Below, piece by piece: positions 1-5,870 of a stretch of DNA of 5,870 nucleotides (position 1 is the first letter of the stretch; the number at the start of each line of letters is the position of its first letter). The notes beneath the pieces were generated by a model. That model made no database searches and was not told the origin of the DNA. It was given only the letters and a program-made list of their open reading frames with translations. Made by a program: the position numbers and the translations under genes. This stretch comes from Alphaproteobacteria bacterium (lineage in GTDB: Bacteria; Pseudomonadota; Alphaproteobacteria; UBA3830), in NCBI GenBank assembly GCA_017416635.1, contig JAFQBQ010000018.1, positions 1-5,870 on the forward strand, given 5' to 3'.

Positions 1-356
1 AGATGATTAATAAAATTAAAAGTTCCGTCGGTAAAAAGTACAAAACAATATATTAACAAATCGCAACCAATAAAAATGCCGATCATGTATCCTATCCGAA
101 TAGCTTCCGAAAAATTCTGCAGATTTGCGCGATAATGATCTGACAGCAAATTTAACATCCAAAACATCGCGAACGTTAAACCGATAAATTCCGAATGGTA
201 TATATCCAGCAACAAAGTGCAAGCAGCGAGAATATGAGTGCGAGTTTGGTATTTTTTCAAATGCACTGCAAGAAAAAATATAAATGCTCTAGAAAAATTT
301 TCAGGAGCAATTAGAAAAAGAAAAACTAATGACGGAAAAATAATTATTTGGGGCAT
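1..356 (-). CDS. mreD: Rod shape-determining protein MreD (partial, C-terminus beyond window)
   Basis: This is a partial gene: 118 codons are visible and the frame is still open at the left edge (MreD is usually about 160-180 residues). MreD is an inner-membrane protein of the elongasome, which coordinates lateral wall synthesis with MreB and MreC. The translated sequence is very hydrophobic, with membrane segments at about residues 4-17, 20-34, 41-50, 57-72 and 86-108. Residues 48-67 (LLLDIYHSEFIGLTFAMFWM) resemble the MreD signature of an acidic residue followed by a small loop and a Gly-rich helix. The ATG start at 356 lies inside the end of mreC, a 13-nt overlap, with only a weak GGA upstream, so translation is probably coupled to mreC. 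The family call rests on hydrophobicity, the weak signature and especially its place directly after mreC; primary sequence conservation in MreD is low. Confidence 0.8.
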   Translation of the reverse strand, partial: MPQIIIFPSLVFLFLIAPENFSRAFIFFLAVHLKKYQTRTHILAACTLLLDIYHSEFIGLTFAMFWMLNLLSDHYRANLQNFSEAIRIGYMIGIFIGCDLLIYCFVLFTDGTFNFINH

Positions 357-1129
357 CGTCCGACACAAACATATTTTAGCGCATTGAAATTTTGAAACGG
401 TCGTACGTAAAATTCGCCGTTTTTCTGTTCCACTTCACCGATTTTTATTTTCTCTCGGAATACTTGCCCATATGAGGATGTTTCTGCCAAATCCGCTGCT
501 TTAATTTCTCCGAGCAACATAGTTACTTCCAGCAAATCGGAATTATTTCCTTTCAGCATCGCATCGACGCCATTTATTTTCGCAGGAATATTTGAGTTCG
601 CATCAACGATTAATAAAATTTTGCTCCAGTGTTCGGACACTTCAATTACTCTACCGATTAAACCATCTTCATTGAAAGCGAAATCATCAACTTTGATATC
701 CTTGTCGAAACCCGCATCAATTAAAGCAGATCTTGTGAAATCATTTCCGAACACGTTAACAACTTTTGTAAATTTTACATCAGTCAGCTCGTCTTCTTTT
801 AACTGAAGAATTCTTTTCAGTTCATTATTTTCTTGCATCAAAGATAACATTTTCTCATTTTCTAAACGCAGTTTTACGTTTTCCGTCTGCAAAGAGAAAA
901 GCTTGTCGCTAACATCTCGCTGAAAACAATTTTTAAAAACCTCGACGGATTGCTCAAAGGAATCAGTAATCAGAAAACAATAAAACCGAATCTCATTACC
1001 TAGACGTTCTGCCATCGGAACGGTTTGATCGAACAACAAGTGAACAATCACTATAAAAATGACAGCAGCTGCGCTGATAACTAACCCGGTTTTATTTCTT
1101 TCTCGAGTAAGTATTTTATTTTTTTTAAT
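344..1129 (-). CDS. mreC: Rod shape-determining protein MreC, probable ATT start
   Basis: MreC is a bitopic inner-membrane protein whose periplasmic part links the MreB cytoskeleton to the PBP2/RodA wall synthase. From the proposed ATT start it is 261 residues: a basic cytoplasmic tail (2-13, rich in Lys/Arg), one membrane anchor (about 14-33), a heptad-like coiled coil (about 73-115, LQTEN...LENEK...ELKRIL), then the beta-rich MreC core. The core hallmark GLIGRVIEV is present, followed by a segment like the family's SxVLLIxDxxSxIPA. The family's GDxVxTSG stretch is degenerate here (AADLAETSSYG). The first conventional start is GTG at 1051, which has no Shine-Dalgarno sequence and would remove the tail and half of the anchor. 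The ATT at 1129 lies 5 nt after GAGG (1138-1135) and 13 nt after the mreB stop. Family identity is secure; the start codon is an inference. Confidence 0.9.
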   Translation of the reverse strand: MKKNKILTRERNKTGLVISAAAVIFIVIVHLLFDQTVPMAERLGNEIRFYCFLITDSFEQSVEVFKNCFQRDVSDKLFSLQTENVKLRLENEKMLSLMQENNELKRILQLKEDELTDVKFTKVVNVFGNDFTRSALIDAGFDKDIKVDDFAFNEDGLIGRVIEVSEHWSKILLIVDANSNIPAKINGVDAMLKGNNSDLLEVTMLLGEIKAADLAETSSYGQVFREKIKIGEVEQKNGEFYVRPFQNFNALKYVCVGRCPK

Positions 1130-1134
1130 TGTTC

Positions 1135-1138
1135 CCTC
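1135..1138 (-). promoter_or_regulatory. Shine-Dalgarno sequence that decides the mreC start
   Basis: On the minus strand GAGG is followed by the 5-nt spacer GAACA and then ATT at 1129-1127. The same GAGG core with a 4-5 nt spacer precedes the confident ATG starts of mreB (GAGG at 2189-2186) and secA (4542-4545). The in-frame GTG at 1051 has no purine-rich stretch before it. This supports ATT as the initiation codon of mreC. Confidence 0.6.
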
Positions 1139-1142
1139 TTTT

Positions 1143-2973
<1,831 letters not shown>

Positions 2974-2977
<4 letters not shown>

Positions 2978-4302
2978 TTTTTTATAAGACCTCTAATGTC
3001 ACTGTATAGTAACTTAATTTTAAGACGCAGCATAGAGACAAAAGGAATTACAAGATCCTTGATGAATTGTATGCCTTTGCGAATTTTGTTAACTTCGCGT
3101 TTCATCACAAGGCGTATAATCTCCCAAGCATTGTTGCTGGCTTGAGTTGTCAACTGACGGCATCTTTCTGCGAAAATTAACCAGAACGGACTGATGAACA
3201 AACTCAGAGCGGTTAAACTGACTAAGAATTTTAACTCTGCTACTCCGATAAGTCCGACCTTGCTTGCGGAAAAGGCTAACATGAAAGAGAACTCTCCGAT
3301 GTGCCCCAGCAGTACACTTATTATAAAGGAATCTTTCAGAGGGAATTTAAACAAACGCAGCAACCCAATGTTCAAAGCTGTTTTCCCGATTGTGACGTAA
3401 AACAACGCCGCAAGAATCACCATTACATTATCCCAGATGTAATTCAAATCCACCATTAATCCGACGCTGAGGAAAAATGTCATTAACAAAATCTCTTCTA
3501 TCGGCTGGGAAACTGATTTCACTGTCTCTTTTAAACTTGAATTGCCTAAAAGCAGTCCCGCGATGAACGCTCCGAACGGTCCCGAAAATCCGATTAATTC
3601 TGCAAGAACCGCGCTTCCCAAGCAAATTCCGAAAACTGTGATAGACGTCATATCTTTGTGTTTTTGAATAAAGTTAATGACTCTCACAGAGTAGTGTTGA
3701 TAGTAATAAGCAAACAGCAGGCCACCTCCTAAGAAGATCGACAGGCCAAACAAATTTGAAAATTTATGATGAACTTGAACTTGCGTGCCGTTCGACGCCA
3801 TCATGTTAATAATGATAACCATAATCAAAGCGATTAAATCTTGAGCTATCAGAATTCCGATTGTGGTTTCCGAAACAGAATCATCCCTGTCTTTCAAAGT
3901 ATTCAGAGACTGAACAGTAATCGCTGTCGATGATAAAGCAATGCAAAACGAAAATAATATTATTAGGTTCATCGATATGTGAAATATGAAACCTATTAAT
4001 ACCAAAATTAAACATGTCGTCAACGTCGAAGCAATTGTGATAGCGACGGAGGTTTTCCAAATATTTTTGATTTTTTCAAAAGATAAACTTTGACCGATTA
4101 CGAACAGCAAGAAAATGATGCCAAGCTCCGAACACAAAGTTATCGAATTGTAATTAGAAATCAGCGCAAAACCTGACGGTCCGAGAAGCAATCCAGCGAT
4201 AATGTACCCGAGTACAGGAGTATGGCCAAAACATGAAAAAAGAAACCCTCCTCCCATTGCGAACAAAACTACGGATGCTACTTGTGTGATCGTCCAATCC
4301 AT
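2974..4302 (-). CDS. CPA2-family monovalent cation/proton antiporter (KefB/KefC-like transporter domain only)
   Basis: This is an inner-membrane transporter of the Na_H_Exchanger / CPA2 family, expected to exchange K+ or Na+ for protons. The 442-residue protein has about 12 hydrophobic segments across residues 1-378. Family landmarks are VLGYIIAGLLLGPSG (30-44), the ALSSTAITVQSL crossover (122-133), QD at 154-155 (the ion-site pair seen in Kef-type members), FSGPFGAFIAGLLLGNS (239-255), FFLSVGLMVDL (276-286) and GHIGEFSFML (333-342). Many CPA2 proteins are 550-650 residues because of a C-terminal TrkA-N/RCK nucleotide-binding domain. Here only a tail of about 60 residues follows the last helix (380-442), strongly basic (KREVNKIRKG, MLRLKIKLL). 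Ligand gating by NAD or glutathione as in KefB/KefC is therefore unlikely. ATG at 4302 gives a normal family N-terminus, though its Shine-Dalgarno sequence is weak (GAG, 4314-4312). It heads a two-gene unit with rnhB. Substrate cannot be assigned. Confidence 0.92.
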
Positions 4303-4397
4303 TTTTATCTACTCAGACATTCTAACGATAGATAATAATACGACATAGATATTAAGCCACTTTTTTTGCATTCCTCTGTGTGCATAGTTACATTTTT

Positions 4398-4427
4398 ATC
4401 ACACGCCGCATTTAAAGGATTTCTCAA
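4398..4427 (-). promoter_or_regulatory. Weak promoter candidate for the antiporter-rnhB unit
   Basis: On the minus strand TTGAGA (4427-4422, 5 of 6 to the -35 consensus) is followed after 18 nt by TGTGAT (4403-4398, 4 of 6 to the -10 consensus). A transcript would begin near 4391, about 90 nt before the antiporter ATG. Other AT-rich -10-like sequences lie closer to the gene (such as TATTAT) but lack a matched -35 box. The choice is uncertain. Confidence 0.25.
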
Positions 4428-4491
4428 AACGATATTTTTGCACGAATATTAAAAAATACATTTTTCAATAGCTTTATGTTAAGGATTTTTT

Positions 4492-4497
4492 TATAAT
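4492..4497 (+). promoter_or_regulatory. Probable -10 box of secA
   Basis: A perfect TATAAT lies 52 nt upstream of the secA ATG, predicting transcription from about 4504 and a leader of about 46 nt. No good -35 box is found at 16-18 nt spacing (TAGCTT at 17 nt matches poorly), so the -10 assignment rests on the perfect hexamer and its position alone. Confidence 0.4.
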
Positions 4498-4549
4498 TAG
4501 AAGCTAAACAGCAATTAGTATATGTGGGCGAAGGTTATTGCGAGGTTTT

Positions 4550-5870
4550 ATGTTGGCTGATGTTTTGAAATCGATATTCGGGTCGCACAATGATAGAATT
4601 GTAAAAAAATATTTTAGAGTAGCGGCTCAGGTTAACGGTTTGGAAGAGTCCATGGCTCAGTTATCTGATAACGAATTACGAGCTCAAACTGAAATTTTCA
4701 AAAAAAGATTAGCCGACGGAGAAACTCTGGATGATATTCTTGTTGAAGCATTGGCTGTTGCAAGAGAAGGCGCAAAACGAGCATTGGGATTGAGGCCTTT
4801 TGATGTTCAGATAGTTGGAGCACTGGCTTTGCACAACGGAATGATTGCCGAAATGAAAACGGGCGAAGGGAAAACCCTCGTCGCGGCTCTTGCTGTTTAT
4901 GTAAATGCATTGGAAGGAAAAGGCGTTCACGTCGTCACAGTCAACGATTACTTAGCCCATCGCGACGCCGAGTGGATGGGGAAAATATATAAATTTCTCG
5001 GATTGAGTGTTGGAATTATCGTCCACGGATTAACAGACGAACAACGAAAAGAACAATACGCTTGTGATGTAACTTATGCAACTAACAACGAATTAGGATT
5101 CGATTATTTACGAGACAACATGAAATTTTACGCATCCGAATTGGTGATGCGGCCGTTTAATTATGCAATTGTCGATGAGGTCGACAGTATTTTGATTGAC
5201 GAAGCGCGAACTCCTTTGATTATTTCAGGTCCGGCAGAAGATTCAGCTGATTTGTATGTAAGAGTAGACGCTGTTGTTCCTCATTTAGTTAAAGAAGATT
5301 ACGAAGTAGATGAAAAGCAGCGTACCGTTACCCTAACTGAAGCCGGAAATGAACATGTCGAGCAACTGCTGAGAGATGCCGGATTAATCGTCGGTACAAA
5401 TTTATATGATTTGCAAAATATCGCAATTGTTCACCACATAAATAATGCAATCAAAGCCCATTACCTTTTCAAAAAAGACGTCGATTACATCGTTAAAGAT
5501 AATAAAGTCATAATTATCGATGAATTTACAGGTCGTATGATGGAAGGTCGAAGATATTCCGATGGTTTGCATCAAGCTTTGGAAGCTAAAGAACATGTAC
5601 ACGTAGAGATGGAAAATCAGACTCTTGCATCCATTACTTTCCAAAACTTTTTCAGAATGTACAAGAAATTATCTGGTATGACTGGTACTGCTGCAACCGA
5701 AGCGCAAGAATTATCGGAAATTTATAAAGTGGAGACGTTGGTCATTCCTACGAATCTCCCTGTGGCTCGTCGCGATTATAACGATGAAGTCTACAGAACT
5801 GCGCGCGAAAAGTATGATGCAATCATCAAGCTTATTAAGGAATGTAATGCACGAAATCAACCTGTTTTGG
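4550..5870 (+). CDS. secA: Preprotein translocase ATPase SecA (partial, C-terminal half beyond window)
   Basis: SecA is the ATP-driven motor that pushes unfolded preproteins through SecYEG at the inner membrane. The frame opens at 4550 and remains open through 440 codons to the window end; full SecA proteins are about 850-900 residues. Nucleotide-binding domain 1 shows Walker A MKTGEGKT (102-109) and the DEAD-type Walker B VDEVD (208-212), followed by [11 protein letters not shown] (217-227). Other SecA signatures are [16 protein letters not shown] (82-97), [15 protein letters not shown] (130-144) and [13 protein letters not shown] (179-191). The preprotein-binding domain spans roughly 225-370, with [20 protein letters not shown] (324-343), then KLSGMTGTA (373-381). 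The ATG follows GAGG (4542-4545) by 4 nt, and the N-terminal residues align with the usual SecA start. The gene is divergent from the antiporter gene. No frameshift or internal stop is seen. Confidence 0.97.
   Translation, partial: MLADVLKSIFGSHNDRIVKKYFRVAAQVNGLEESMAQLSDNELRAQTEIFKKRLADGETLDDILVEALAVAREGAKRALGLRPFDVQIVGALALHNGMIAEMKTGEGKTLVAALAVYVNALEGKGVHVVTVNDYLAHRDAEWMGKIYKFLGLSVGIIVHGLTDEQRKEQYACDVTYATNNELGFDYLRDNMKFYASELVMRPFNYAIVDEVDSILIDEARTPLIISGPAEDSADLYVRVDAVVPHLVKEDYEVDEKQRTVTLTEAGNEHVEQLLRDAGLIVGTNLYDLQNIAIVHHINNAIKAHYLFKKDVDYIVKDNKVIIIDEFTGRMMEGRRYSDGLHQALEAKEHVHVEMENQTLASITFQNFFRMYKKLSGMTGTAATEAQELSEIYKVETLVIPTNLPVARRDYNDEVYRTAREKYDAIIKLIKECNARNQPVL

Larger units (their letters stand above)
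4303..4549. other. Divergent intergenic region between the antiporter gene and secA
   Basis: These 247 nt separate two divergently transcribed genes and must contain both of their promoters. The sequence is very AT-rich apart from a short GC-rich patch at 4401-4409 (acacgccgc). A perfect TATAAT faces secA and a weaker promoter candidate faces the antiporter gene. A 20-codon minus-strand reading frame (4371-4309) ends just before the antiporter start. I saw no tRNA, convincing hairpin terminator, riboswitch or strong dyad operator. Confidence 0.7.

Noticed and set aside
16..222. 68-residue minus-strand reading frame at the left edge
   Set aside because: It overlaps the better-supported mreD frame, which starts at the end of mreC, is continuously open for 118 codons and has a membrane-protein composition; this alternative frame is a shadow.
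344..1051. GTG at 1051 as the start of mreC
   Set aside because: It has no Shine-Dalgarno sequence, cuts through the membrane anchor and discards an open upstream extension that looks like a normal MreC N-terminus.
1117..1124. Homopolymer A/T run near the start of mreC as a possible frameshift site
   Set aside because: The frame continues correctly through the run from the proposed start to the membrane anchor, so no slippage is needed; no standard start codon in another frame would become usable by a single-base slip.
4433..4458. Inverted repeat TATTTTT / AAAAATA in the divergent intergenic region
   Set aside because: The arms are only 7 bp of pure A/T with a loop of about 12 nt, expected by chance in such AT-rich DNA; it is neither a convincing terminator nor an operator.
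4698..5644. Minus-strand frames inside secA (4698-4910, 4709-4930, 5402-5644)
   Set aside because: secA is uninterrupted and strongly conserved on the plus strand; these are antisense shadows.

Overview
The window reads as an ordinary chromosomal housekeeping locus of an AT-rich alphaproteobacterium. The MreB and SecA sequences are strongly conserved. The base composition, short intergenic gaps and shortened MreC suggest a host-associated lineage of the Rickettsiales/Holosporales type. That placement is inferred from style and gene content, not from a marker gene.

Layout. Positions 1-4302 hold five genes on the minus strand. In transcription order they are a CPA2-family cation/proton antiporter (4302-2974), rnhB for ribonuclease HII (2977-2273, overlapping the antiporter by 4 nt in an ATGA junction), mreB (2180-1143), mreC (1129-344) and mreD (from 356, running off the left edge and overlapping mreC by 13 nt). 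A 92-nt gap between rnhB and mreB carries a good sigma70-like promoter, so mreBCD probably forms its own transcription unit and may also receive read-through from the antiporter-rnhB pair. A divergent 247-nt intergenic region (4303-4549) separates the antiporter from secA, which starts at 4550 on the plus strand and runs off the right edge after 440 codons.

How the genes work together. MreB, MreC and MreD form the membrane-linked scaffold of the elongasome that directs lateral peptidoglycan synthesis and rod shape. In many proteobacteria mrdA (PBP2) and mrdB (RodA) follow mreD, so they may lie beyond position 1. RNase HII removes ribonucleotides from DNA, SecA is the ATPase motor of protein export, and the antiporter exchanges monovalent cations for protons. 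The antiporter and rnhB are probably translationally coupled, but no functional link between them is evident.

The most interesting point is the start of mreC. The reading frame has no ATG, GTG or TTG that keeps the cytoplasmic N-terminus and full membrane anchor. An ATT codon at 1129 sits 5 nt behind a GAGG Shine-Dalgarno sequence, just as the ATG starts of mreB and secA sit 4-5 nt behind GAGG. I infer an AUU start. No mobile element, CRISPR array, RNA gene, phage gene or undescribed multi-gene system was seen.
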